The notes under the pieces were generated by a model, which saw only the letters and a list, made by a program, of their open reading frames with translations, was not told where the DNA came from and searched no databases. A program made the position numbers and the translations under genes. Positions 37,520-47,620 of a stretch of DNA of 64,000 nucleotides are shown here, one piece after another. Source of the stretch: Novosphingobium sp. BW1 (GTDB lineage: Bacteria; Pseudomonadota; Alphaproteobacteria; Sphingomonadales; Sphingomonadaceae); NCBI RefSeq assembly GCF_008107685.1, contig NZ_VIRF01000041.1, positions 186,001-250,000 of the forward strand, given 5' to 3'. Position 1 is the first letter of the stretch. Each line of letters starts with the position of its first letter.

Positions 37520-37843
37520 TCAGTGCGACTGGCCGATGATCCGCCCCGTACGCGCATCGACGTCGACATAATAGACCTTGCCGTTCTCGATGAACTTCAG
37601 GCGGTATGCCATCGCCGCGGGATCGTACTCCGGGCCGATGTACTGCATTCCGCTCATGCGCGGCAGGACGATCTTCTCGATCTGCCGACTGGACAGGATA
37701 TTGCCAGCCCGTCGCTCCTTGCGCACCTGGCCCTGCTCACCGTTCTGGGCCTCGGCCCGAGCCGGAAGCGCAGCTGTGCCGCCAACCGAGAGGGCAAGGA
37801 CCATCGCGGCCACCGCCGTGGAAGAAAAGCTACGATATTTCAT
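37520..37843 (-). CDS. PepSY domain-containing exported protein
   Basis: 107 aa. A signal peptide (MKYRSFSSTAVAAMVLALSV to ARAEA) precedes one PepSY-type module: RQIEKIVLPRMSGMQYIGPE, then YRLKFIENGKVYYVDVDARTGRIIG. It lies about 120 bases upstream of the response regulator on the same strand; such PepSY proteins often accompany two-component systems and may inhibit a peptidase or tune the sensor. Function is not settled. Confidence 0.88.
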   Translation of the reverse strand: MKYRSFSSTAVAAMVLALSVGGTAALPARAEAQNGEQGQVRKERRAGNILSSRQIEKIVLPRMSGMQYIGPEYDPAAMAYRLKFIENGKVYYVDVDARTGRIIGQSH

Positions 37844-38013
37844 TATGGTCTGGTTGCCTAAGGCAAAGGGATTGAACAAGCCCTGAATGCCAGATGCACC
37901 ATGCAACGGGGCAAGTGTTGTCCATTCGCGACAGGTCGTGCCGCCGCGTCCGGCCCTCCCCCTTCCAAGGACGCTTGCCAGCCCCTGCCCTGCGCCTGTA
38001 GGGCGCTGGCATT

Positions 38014-39810
<1,797 letters not shown>

Positions 39811-39882
39811 CTGAACTTGCCAAATCGGTAATTTGCAACGAAAGTGGCAAGCCAATCCGGTTATCCGCAGGCCCCGCTTTCC

Positions 39883-40479
39883 ATGCTCGATCGAATCCGC
39901 GCCATCCGCCAGCAAAAGGGCATGACCCTGGCGGATGTCGCTGCGGCCTGTTCGCCGCCCACCACCGCCCAGACCATAGGACGCCTTGAGACTGGTACGC
40001 GTACGCTTTCGCTCGACTGGATGAACCGCATCGCCGCGGCGCTCGGGGTCGAAGCGGGCAGTCTCCTGCGCACCGAGGCGGCAAGCCCCGCGCTCATGAT
40101 CGCAAGCCACGGCCCAACGGGCCTGCGCCCGCTGACCGTTCCCCACGACATCCTTCCCCACAGCGAGATCGACCCGCTCGCACGCTGGGTCGTTCTGGGC
40201 ATCGAAGTCGCTGCCGGTGACTACCGCGCCGGCGATCAGGTATGGATGCGCCATCTCGATGCCGGTTCGCTGACGGCCGCCACGTCGCATCTCATCAATC
40301 GCGACGCCCTGGTCCCCTTGCCGGGTGGACGCGTTTCCTTCGGGCGAATCGTAAGTATTTCAACGGATGAGGAACGAAGCCTCGTTACGCTGCTTCCTTC
40401 CCTTGCCCGGCGCCCACCTCTCCGCATCGAGGAACCGGAATGGATCGCGCTGGCCGAAACACTTGTGCGCGCTCTCTGA
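39883..40479 (+). CDS. XRE-family helix-turn-helix regulator with S24-like C-terminus
   Basis: 198 aa. The XRE DNA-binding domain is MLDRIRAIRQQKGMTLADVA, then TTAQTIGRLETGTRTLSLDWMNRIAAAL. The C-terminal domain (about 90-190) has a GDQVWMRHLD-like beta-roll, resembling LexA/S24 folds, but no Ser-Lys peptidase pair is obvious, so autocleavage is doubtful. GTG at 39844 is an alternative start 13 codons upstream. It follows the ABC-F gene by about 70 bases. Confidence 0.8.
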   Translation: MLDRIRAIRQQKGMTLADVAAACSPPTTAQTIGRLETGTRTLSLDWMNRIAAALGVEAGSLLRTEAASPALMIASHGPTGLRPLTVPHDILPHSEIDPLARWVVLGIEVAAGDYRAGDQVWMRHLDAGSLTAATSHLINRDALVPLPGGRVSFGRIVSISTDEERSLVTLLPSLARRPPLRIEEPEWIALAETLVRAL

Positions 40480-40509
40480 GCGAGCGCGCACCGCAAACGA
40501 GGCAATGAC

Positions 40510-41718
40510 ATGCGCGTTCTCTCGATAGCCACGCTATTCCCCAATGCGGTCAAGCCCGGCTTTGGTATCTTCGTAGCCAACCAGATGCGCGCGGTCGCCG
40601 CGCGCGGCGATGTCGACCTCGTCATGGTCAGCCCGCTGGGTATCCCACCCTGGCCTCTATCCGCGCGCGCGCCCTACAAGGCCCTTAAAGACCTTCCCGA
40701 AGAGAGCGACGACGCGGGCATCCCGACCTACTACCCGCGCTTCACCACGATTCCGAAGCTGGGCGGAGACAGTAACCCCGGCCGAATCGCCAAGGCTATC
40801 CTCCCTCTCGTCCGGCGCCTGCACGAAGAAGTCCCTTTCGACCTCGTCGATGCCCAGTTTTTCTTCCCCGACGGCCCGGCTGCAGCCATTGTCGCGCGCG
40901 AACTGGGCATCCCGCTGACAATCAAGTCACGCGGCGCAGACATCCACTACTGGGGACGGCGCGTTTCGCCCCGGGAACAGATGCAGCAGGCGGCCGAGCA
41001 GGCCAGCGGGCTCCTTGCCGTCAGCCAGGCCCTGCGTGAGGACATGATTGTACTCGGCATGCCCGAGGAGCGTATTGGGGTCCACTACACCGGGCTTGAT
41101 CGCGAGCGCTTCCATCCCATCGAACGCAGCGCGGCGCGAACCCTGGTCTCGGCCATGCCCGGCCTCGAAATCTGGAACATCGGCCCCCTGATCGTGACCC
41201 CGGGCGCGCTCATCGCGCGCAAGGGCCAGCGGCTTGTACTTGAAGCTCTCATCCATTTTCCCGAAGCGCGGCTCGCCTTTGCAGGCTCGGGCGAGGACGG
41301 GCCACGCCTAAAGGCCGAAGCGGAGATCCTTGGCGTCGCCGACCGCGTGCATTTTCTCGGAATGGTCAGCCACGACGTACTTCCCCAACTCCTGTGCGCA
41401 GCCGACGTCATGGTGCTGCCCTCGGCCAGCGAAGGTCTCGCCAACGTCTGGATTGAAGCGCTGGCTTCGGGCACGCCCATCGTCATTCCCGACATCGGCG
41501 GCGCGCGCGAGGTCATGAAAGACCCCAGCGCAGGCCGCATCGCCGAACGCACGCCCGATGCGATTGCCGAGGCCATCCGGTCCATCCTCGCCGATCCGCC
41601 GTCGCAGGACGAAGTCGCCGCGAACGTCCATCGCTTCAGTTGGGGCAAGAACGCCGAGAACCTCGTCCAGTTTTGGAGCGATGTCTTGGAAGGGCGGCCG
41701 ATTCACACAGGGCGCTAG
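40510..41718 (+). CDS. glycosyltransferase family 4 (GT-B fold)
   Basis: 402 aa. The N-terminal domain opens MRVLSIATLFPNAVKPGFG; the C-terminal domain has the nucleotide-binding stretch GALIARKGQRLVLEAL and the EGLANVWIEALASGTPIVIPD motif (the E-x7-E pair of retaining GT4 enzymes). It transfers a sugar from a nucleotide donor, probably at the cytoplasmic face; acceptor unknown. No polysaccharide cluster surrounds it. It may be read with the regulator upstream, 30 bases apart. Confidence 0.92.
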   Translation: MRVLSIATLFPNAVKPGFGIFVANQMRAVAARGDVDLVMVSPLGIPPWPLSARAPYKALKDLPEESDDAGIPTYYPRFTTIPKLGGDSNPGRIAKAILPLVRRLHEEVPFDLVDAQFFFPDGPAAAIVARELGIPLTIKSRGADIHYWGRRVSPREQMQQAAEQASGLLAVSQALREDMIVLGMPEERIGVHYTGLDRERFHPIERSAARTLVSAMPGLEIWNIGPLIVTPGALIARKGQRLVLEALIHFPEARLAFAGSGEDGPRLKAEAEILGVADRVHFLGMVSHDVLPQLLCAADVMVLPSASEGLANVWIEALASGTPIVIPDIGGAREVMKDPSAGRIAERTPDAIAEAIRSILADPPSQDEVAANVHRFSWGKNAENLVQFWSDVLEGRPIHTGR

Positions 41719-41773
41719 ACTCAGGCCCCGATCCGGTCCCGGCCCTCAGGGGCTAGCACGGCGTATCCGGTGC

Positions 41774-41806
41774 CGCCTGGTTCACCCGAGCGTCGAGCGA
41801 ACCAGG
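41774..41806 (+). terminator. hairpin after glycosyltransferase
   Basis: GCCTGGTTC (41774-41782) pairs with GAACCAGGC (41798-41806) with a 15-base loop, 56 bases after the stop; no T-run follows. Confidence 0.45.
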
Positions 41807-41892
41807 CCGGCTCTGGTCGGCAATGGCCTGCATCATCGTCATCTCGGGGGGTATGCCCCTCCCACCGGCCGCCCCCGAATCCAGGAGGTCAA

Positions 41893-41920
41893 AAAAAGGG
41901 CGCCCGAAGACGCCCCTTTT
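41893..41920 (-). terminator. intrinsic terminator of the sec operon
   Basis: On the minus strand a GC stem (GGGCG/CGCCC, with flanking A-T pairs and one mismatch) is followed by T7. It lies about 25 bases past the secF stop. Confidence 0.7.
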
Positions 41921-41943
41921 CGTGTTCGTCGTGACCACAGCCC

Positions 41944-42930
41944 TTACGGCTTGGCGGCACGCTCGCGCGCGAGGCGCTCCTGGCGGTCGATGTCCGATTC
42001 GTTGGGAATGAAGCTTTCGCCCGAGACACCCAGCCAGATCAAGATTGGCGCGGCCATGTAAATCGAGCTGTAGGTACCCACGAAGATACCCACCGTGATC
42101 GCCGCAACGAGCCCGAACAGGCTCTCCGGCCCAAAAATCAGGAGCGGGATCAGCGCAACCAGCAGGGTGGCCGAGGTCATCACCGTACGCGCCAGCGTCT
42201 CGTTGACCGACATGTCGAGCAGTTCGGGCAGCGGCATCTTGCGGTACTTCTTCAGGTCCTCGCGGATACGGTCGTAGACGACGATAGTGTCGTTCAACGA
42301 ATAGCCAATGATCGCCAGGATCGCCGCGATGATCTGCAGGCTGAACTCCATCTGAAACAGCGCGAACATGCCCAGCGTCAGCGAGACGTCATGGAACAGC
42401 GCGAAGAGCGCGCCGACGCCGAACTGCCACTCAAAGCGCACCCAGATGTAGAGCGAGATCGCCAGCATCGCCGCGCCCAGCGCCCAGATCGCCATCTCGC
42501 GGAACTCGCCCGAGACCTTGCCCGAAACGGTACTCACACCATCGATGCGCACGTCGGGATAGGCGGTCGAGATAGCGCTGGTGATCTGCTTGGAGATCTG
42601 CGCCGCTGCGCCCGGGTTGCCTTCGGCTTCCTCGGGCAGCTTGGAGCGAATCGAGACCTCGTTGGCTTCGCCGAAACGCTGGATCACGGGTTCGCCATAG
42701 CCAAGTCCGCCGATCAACTCGCGAAGGCTCGCGATCGGCGCCTCCTCCTGTTCGGTGAAAGTGGCCTGAATTTCCTGCCCGCCAGCGAAGTCGACGCCGT
42801 AATTCAGGCCCTTGGTCAGGACCAGCCCCCAGCTTGCCGCGATCAGTAGGCAGGAGATGATATAGAACGGCACCCGCCAGCGCAGGAAGTGGATGTTCGT
42901 GTTGTCAGGGACAAGTTTGATGAGGCGCAT
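41944..42930 (-). CDS. secF: protein translocase subunit SecF
   Basis: 328 aa, six membrane helices, with the first periplasmic domain after helix 1. The conserved start region RLIKLVPDNTNIHFLRWR, the motif GVDFAGGQEI, and NDTIVVYDRIREDL with ARTVMTSATLL are typical. With SecD it uses proton motive force to help release exported proteins from SecYEG. It starts 11 bases after the secD stop. Confidence 0.97.
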   Translation of the reverse strand: MRLIKLVPDNTNIHFLRWRVPFYIISCLLIAASWGLVLTKGLNYGVDFAGGQEIQATFTEQEEAPIASLRELIGGLGYGEPVIQRFGEANEVSIRSKLPEEAEGNPGAAAQISKQITSAISTAYPDVRIDGVSTVSGKVSGEFREMAIWALGAAMLAISLYIWVRFEWQFGVGALFALFHDVSLTLGMFALFQMEFSLQIIAAILAIIGYSLNDTIVVYDRIREDLKKYRKMPLPELLDMSVNETLARTVMTSATLLVALIPLLIFGPESLFGLVAAITVGIFVGTYSSIYMAAPILIWLGVSGESFIPNESDIDRQERLARERAAKP

Positions 42931-42941
42931 GGGATCAGCCT

Positions 42942-44549
42942 TCAGATGGTCAGGTCTGCGGGACGCTTTGCACGCAGCCAACCGGCCACCCACATGCGCG
43001 TCATGGCAACGCCGGTGAAGACGCTGGTGAACAGGCCGATGATGAGAACGACCGCGAAGCCGCGCACCGGACCCGAGCCGAACGCAAAGAGCAGGACACC
43101 GGCGATGAAGTTGGTAATGTTCGCGTCATAGATCGCGCGGCTGGCTTCCTTGTAACCATTCTCCACCGAGGTGAAGACACGTCGCCCACGCTTTCGTTCC
43201 TCCCGGATACGTTCGTAGATCAACACGTTGGCGTCCACGGCCGCACCAATCGTCAGCACGAAACCGGCAATACCCGGCAAGGTCAGCGTGGTGCCGATCT
43301 GCGCCATGATGCCAAGGATCATCAGCACGTTGATGATGAGCGCAGCGGTCGCGTAGATTCCGAAGCGGCCATAAGAGCCGATCATCAGCCCGATCACGAG
43401 CAGCGAACCCACGCCCATGGCGATGAGCCCCTTCTTGATCGAATCGGCGCCTAGATCGGGGCCGACAGTGCGCTCCTCAACCACGGTGAGGTCAACCGGA
43501 AGCGCGCCCGAGCGCAGGGCGATAGCCAGCTGGGTTGCCGATTCGACACTGAAGCTGCCCGAGATCTGGGCGCTGCCGCCCAGAATCGGCTCGTTGATGC
43601 TCGGGGCCGACAGGACCTTGCCGTCGAGAATGATCGCGAAACGCTTGCCAACGTTCTGCTGGGTCAGTTCGGCAAACTTCGCACCGCCCTGCTGGTTGAA
43701 CGTGATCGAGACGACCGGACGGTTGGTCTGCTGCTCAAAGGACTGCTGCGCATTAGTCAGCTGGTCGCCCTTGATGCCGCCCAGACGCTTGACCGCGATG
43801 GACGATACGCCGCCAACTTCACTGCCCTCGGCATACGGCACGATCTCGTCGCCCGGAGGCGCGATGCCGTTCGCCACATCGTTGGGCGCCGCATTTTCGT
43901 CCACCATCTTGAATTCAAGCTTGGCGGTCTGACCGATCAGCTGCTTGAGCGCCTCGGGATCATCAAGCCCGGGGACCTGCACGACGATGCGCGCATCGCC
44001 CTGGCGGATGATCGTGGGCTCACGGGTACCGAGCGCATCGATACGCTTGCGCACGACCTCAATGGCCGAATCCATGGCGTCCGAGACAGCCTGGTCGAGC
44101 CCTTCCTGGGTCGGCGTGAGGATGAAGCGGTTGCCGTCCTCGACGCGGATATCCCAGTCACGCTGACCGGTAAGACCCGCTCCCGTAGTGAGATTGACCA
44201 GTTCGTCGCGCGCGGCGTCGACCTGGCTTGTGTCCTTGAGCATGAACGAGAGGCGGCCATTGGTGCGCGAAATATCGCCGATGGCGATGCGCGGGCTGGC
44301 AGCCTGGAAGCGGGCGCGCACGCTCTCTTCCATGTTCTCGATGCGCTGCTGGGCGACCTGGCCCTTTTCGGCCTCAAGGAGGATGTGGCTGCCACCGGCG
44401 AGGTCGAGACCCAGGTTCACCTGCGCATTGGGAAGCGCAGAGGGCCATGGCGCGTTCGCCAGGGAAAACAGCGAAGGCAGAGCAAGGGCCGCGCAGATCA
44501 GCGCGACGCCCCAGAACCAGACCTTCTTCCATACGGGAAAATCGAGCAT
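42942..44549 (-). CDS. secD: protein translocase subunit SecD
   Basis: 535 aa. Helix 1 is followed by NLGLDLAGGSHILLEAE and a large periplasmic region (about 60-340), then five helices with GAAVDANVLIYERIREERKRGR, the key Asp/Arg proton-linked motif. It works as a complex with SecF and YajC. It is the second gene of yajC-secD-secF, about 80 bases after yajC. Confidence 0.97.
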   Translation of the reverse strand: MLDFPVWKKVWFWGVALICAALALPSLFSLANAPWPSALPNAQVNLGLDLAGGSHILLEAEKGQVAQQRIENMEESVRARFQAASPRIAIGDISRTNGRLSFMLKDTSQVDAARDELVNLTTGAGLTGQRDWDIRVEDGNRFILTPTQEGLDQAVSDAMDSAIEVVRKRIDALGTREPTIIRQGDARIVVQVPGLDDPEALKQLIGQTAKLEFKMVDENAAPNDVANGIAPPGDEIVPYAEGSEVGGVSSIAVKRLGGIKGDQLTNAQQSFEQQTNRPVVSITFNQQGGAKFAELTQQNVGKRFAIILDGKVLSAPSINEPILGGSAQISGSFSVESATQLAIALRSGALPVDLTVVEERTVGPDLGADSIKKGLIAMGVGSLLVIGLMIGSYGRFGIYATAALIINVLMILGIMAQIGTTLTLPGIAGFVLTIGAAVDANVLIYERIREERKRGRRVFTSVENGYKEASRAIYDANITNFIAGVLLFAFGSGPVRGFAVVLIIGLFTSVFTGVAMTRMWVAGWLRAKRPADLTI

Positions 44550-44628
44550 TGCCTTGTGCTTTACTCCAGGAGGACGAGGCTAGACAAAAGGGGCTGGCCC
44601 CACACGGGACCGGCCCCCACCTGAACTA

Positions 44629-44961
44629 TCAGTCGTTCGCGGGCTTCTTGCCAGCAGGGGGAATAACGTCGCTGATAGTGGACTTCACCGCCTTGACGAC
44701 CATGCCCTTGGCCAGCTCGACTTCGACGTAGTTGTCGTCGACCTTGACCACCTTGCCCACGAAACCGCCGCCAGTGAGGACCTCATCACCGCGCTTGATC
44801 CCTTCCAGCTTGGAGCGATGCTCCTTCTGCTGCTTCATCTGCGGACGCAGGATGAGGAACCAGAAAATGAGCGCCATCGCCACAAAGGGCAGGTACTGCA
44901 GCCATGCGGGGGCGGCCCCACCCGATGCGGCGGCAAGCTGGTTGAGAATCGAGCTGTTCAT
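44629..44961 (-). CDS. yajC: preprotein translocase subunit YajC
   Basis: 110 aa single-span protein. An Ala/Gly/Pro-rich periplasmic start is followed by a helix (about residues 22-42) ending in the family motif FWFLILRPQMKQQKEH, then a cytosolic domain with LEGIKRGDEVLTGGGFVGKV. It associates with SecDF. First gene of the operon. Confidence 0.96.
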   Translation of the reverse strand: MNSSILNQLAAASGGAAPAWLQYLPFVAMALIFWFLILRPQMKQQKEHRSKLEGIKRGDEVLTGGGFVGKVVKVDDNYVEVELAKGMVVKAVKSTISDVIPPAGKKPAND

Positions 44962-45270
44962 GGAACCTAAGAGACCTTCTATGTCGTCGCCCCGATTACC
45001 CGCGCGCTTCGCGAGCCGGCCTTGCAGGACCGACCCGGCGCACCGGGCATCGAGGCACTGCCCTTAAAGGGCTGTATCGGATGCGGGCGGTTAGCAACAA
45101 AGCACCAATCTGGCAACGAACCTGCCGACTCTCACCCCATCCGCCGCGAAAGGTAGGCAGCCGACCACGCAGTTCCAAGGCCGTTTGAAGAGTTTGCGAA
45201 GAAACCTTGCCGATCATGTCGATAGAGGGTTGCGCTCCTGAAAAAGCCCGCCTATAGGGCGCCCTCCGGT
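44962..45270. other. intergenic region upstream of yajC, no gene seen
   Basis: 309 bases between the yajC start and the divergent tRNA-Pro. It must hold both promoters, but I find no convincing -35/-10 pair, only a TTGCCA on the minus strand. The minus-strand open frame that crosses the tRNA is not a gene. Confidence 0.5.
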
Positions 45271-45347
45271 CGGGACGTAGCGCAGCCTGGTAGCGCATCA
45301 CACTGGGGGTGTGGGGGTCGGAGGTTCGAATCCTCTCGTCCCGACCA
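45271..45347 (+). tRNA. tRNA-Pro (anticodon GGG)
   Basis: 77 nt cloverleaf. Acceptor CGGGACG pairs with CGTCCCG; the D arm is GCGCAGCCTGGTAGCGC; the anticodon loop is CTGGGGG in the stem TCACA/TGTGG, giving GGG; the T loop is GGTTCGAATCC; CCA is encoded. Confidence 0.97.
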
Positions 45348-45372
45348 ATTAGACAAGTCATCATGGCATGAC

Positions 45373-45406
45373 ACGAAAACGGGTCGCGAAAGCGGCCCGT
45401 TTTCGT
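45373..45406 (+). terminator. terminator after tRNA-Pro
   Basis: ACGAAAACGGG (45373-45383) pairs perfectly with CCCGTTTTCGT (45396-45406) across a 12-base loop, 25 bases past the tRNA. Confidence 0.75.
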
Positions 45407-45867
45407 ATGGGCCTTGCTCGTAAGCCGTCACTCAAGATTTCGCCGCATTCAGCCAGCTTCAGGCCCGCGAGAACGCGCCGTAGAAAACAGGCATACCGCC
45501 AACAGACACCAGCATGAGCCCCTGGCCCGCCTGGTCGCAACCTGCCTTGCAGCGACGGCGGCTCGAATCACGTCAACGATCCGGACTGCGGCAAAGCCGA
45601 ATCCCTCCAGCCCACAGCCAGGCAGGCCACCCTCGAGCCCCTAACGCTTCGTATGCTCGCGGGACCAAGACCAGCAAGGCGCCTGACGACACCCGACGCG
45701 GCGATTCGCCCCTTCCCGCAGGCACCTTACCTGAGGTTTCCCCCCTTCACCCGGGACGAAAGCCCCGACGCGCAATTGCGCGATGCCGACCTTGCCGCCT
45801 ATGAGATAGGCCACTCGCCAACGCTGCCCACGGGCAAACGGTGCAAGTTCAAGGAAGTGCAACCCCC
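45407..45867. other. intergenic region before aroQ, no gene recognised
   Basis: 461 bases. The short frames here have no ribosome site, no family signature and Pro/Arg-rich compositions typical of wrong frames. It should include the aroQ promoter. No repeat or RNA motif was recognised. Confidence 0.5.
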
Positions 45868-46305
45868 ATGATCCCCAAGCTCATCTATGTCCTCAACGGC
45901 CCCAACCTCAACCGGTTGGGCAAGCGTGAACCCGGGATTTACGGCTCACAGGCGCTGGAAGACATCGGGGCGAGCTTGATGGAACGCGCAGAGACGCTGC
46001 GCTGCACCATCGAGATGCGCCAGTCGAATCACGAAGGGCAACTGGTGGATTGGCTGCACGAAGCTGAGGACAAGGGCGCCCATGCCGTACTGTTGAACGC
46101 AGGTGCCTATACCCACACGTCGATTGCGCTGCTCGACGCCATTCGTTCGATCAGCGCCCCCGTGATCGAAGTTCACCTATCCAACCCGCACGCGCGTGAG
46201 GAATTTCGCCATCTGAGCTGGGTCGGACAAGCCGCCAAAGGTACCATCGCCGGGTTCGGCGCCAACAGCTACCTCCTGGCGCTGGACGCCGCCGCCGCGC
46301 TGTGA
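45868..46305 (+). CDS. aroQ: type II 3-dehydroquinate dehydratase
   Basis: 145 aa, full length. Shikimate-pathway enzyme forming 3-dehydroshikimate. IYVLNGPNLNRLGKREPGIYG carries the active-site Arg and Tyr25; QSNHEGQLVDWLHEA, NAGAYTHTSIAL and IEVHLSNPHAREEFRH carry substrate-binding Asn, His and Arg residues. AAGGAAG lies ten bases before ATG 45868. Confidence 0.96.
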   Translation: MIPKLIYVLNGPNLNRLGKREPGIYGSQALEDIGASLMERAETLRCTIEMRQSNHEGQLVDWLHEAEDKGAHAVLLNAGAYTHTSIALLDAIRSISAPVIEVHLSNPHAREEFRHLSWVGQAAKGTIAGFGANSYLLALDAAAAL

Positions 46306-46326
46306 TGCCCTACAGGGCGCGCTCTG

Positions 46327-46884
46327 TCAGCCTGCGAGCGAGGGCGTGCACACGAGGCGCTGCCCGGCATCGCTGCGCACCGCAATGATGCCATAAAGCT
46401 CCAGCCGATGAGCAACGCTGCCCCCGACATTGGGAGCATGTTCCTCATCGCCGTGGCCGATAAGACCCACCTGGCATATCCCGTCCTGCAACAGGGACAG
46501 CAGCAAGCGCCGCATATCTTCCACGGTGCGGCGCGGATCATCATAGACGGGCACATAGGCCAGACCTTGGGCTTCCAAGGCATCAGGAACTTGGGTGGGC
46601 TCGGGCCTCTCTCCATCCAGCGGTGTCGAAAAAAGCTCGCGCTCCACCTGCGTCCGGACCTGCGCGATCACCCTCCCGTTCGCCGTCCATGTCAACGTAT
46701 CCGCATCGAATTCGAGCGGCACGCGCTGTTTCTGGACGGAATACTCGCCTCCAAAAGTGGGCATAAGCTCAAACGCCTTGCCCTCGCCCTGCTCCTCACG
46801 GGTAAACCACCAGATGTTGGCCCCGATGAGAAGCAGCGCCACGCCAATCAGCGCGACGCGGCGAACCTTGCGGGTAACGGACAT
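46327..46884 (-). CDS. hypothetical membrane-anchored protein
   Basis: 185 aa, not recognised. One N-terminal helix (VALIGVALLLIGANIWWF, about residues 10-28) with positive residues before it puts the rest in the periplasm. The body is mixed, with a stretch resembling small pseudopilin-like or amidase-like proteins (YVPVYDDPRRTVEDMRRLL) but no clear motif; one Cys at GICQVGLIGHG and one near the end. It follows the Lrp gene by about ten bases on the same strand, so both are likely one unit. Confidence 0.65.
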   Translation of the reverse strand: MSVTRKVRRVALIGVALLLIGANIWWFTREEQGEGKAFELMPTFGGEYSVQKQRVPLEFDADTLTWTANGRVIAQVRTQVERELFSTPLDGERPEPTQVPDALEAQGLAYVPVYDDPRRTVEDMRRLLLSLLQDGICQVGLIGHGDEEHAPNVGGSVAHRLELYGIIAVRSDAGQRLVCTPSLAG

Positions 46885-46893
46885 AAAAAGGGC

Positions 46894-47361
46894 TCAGACC
46901 TCGAGCGGAACGCCCGGAATGCTCTTCGATGTACGGATCGTGAGCGAGGTCTTGACACTGTCCACGTTGGGCGCGGGCGTCAGCTTGCTGGTCAGGAATT
47001 CCTGGAAGCTCTGGAGGTCGCGGCTTACGATCTTCAGTATAAAATCGATTTCGCCGTTGAGCATGTGGCACTCACGCACTTCAGCAAGGCCCTTCATATG
47101 GTCCTCGAACGCACGCAGCGCTTCCTCGGCCTGGCTCTTGAGACTGACGAGCGCGAAGACCGTTATCGTGAAGCCCAGTTTCGAAGGGTCGAGATCGGCG
47201 TGGTAGCCCTGAATGATCCCCGCCTCCTCGAGGCTGCGCACGCGGCGCAGACACGGCGGCGCGGTCAGACCGACTCGCTGGGCCAACTCGACGTTGGTGA
47301 TCCGCCCCTCATCCTGCAACTCGGCCAAAAGCCGACGATCGATTTCATCCAGATTGATCAT
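46894..47361 (-). CDS. Lrp/AsnC family transcriptional regulator
   Basis: 155 aa. The N-terminal helix-turn-helix is LDEIDRRLLAELQDEGRITN, then VELAQRVGLTAPPCLRRVRSLEEAGII; the C-terminal RAM domain (about 65-145) has FALVSLKSQAEEALRAF and HMLNGEIDFILKIVSRDLQ, the small-molecule (amino acid) binding fold. The ligand is unknown. The ATG at 47361 begins the domain directly. Divergent from the kinase-like gene. Confidence 0.95.
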   Translation of the reverse strand: MINLDEIDRRLLAELQDEGRITNVELAQRVGLTAPPCLRRVRSLEEAGIIQGYHADLDPSKLGFTITVFALVSLKSQAEEALRAFEDHMKGLAEVRECHMLNGEIDFILKIVSRDLQSFQEFLTSKLTPAPNVDSVKTSLTIRTSKSIPGVPLEV

Positions 47362-47620
47362 GTCCGAATCCCGAAATTCACCCCAGGCCTTCGCTTCAGG
47401 CCACATTGTCGACGAAAACGCACGCAAAACGACGCTTTCCTGAAATAATATTATCCCTTAGCGTAATCGTCCCGCTTTGCAACGCTTTCCCTTGGTCACT
47501 TTTGCGAAACGGTTGGTTTGCTAGGGGGAAAACGATCCCGCAAATCACCGTGCGTCGTGCTACGGGATCCGCACTGGCCCGTAACGAGACCCGCGTCCTC
47601 CGGTTCTCCCTTGGATTTGA

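Noticed and set aside
44996..45364. A minus-strand frame upstream of yajC
   Set aside because: It runs through the tRNA-Pro gene and has no coding character.
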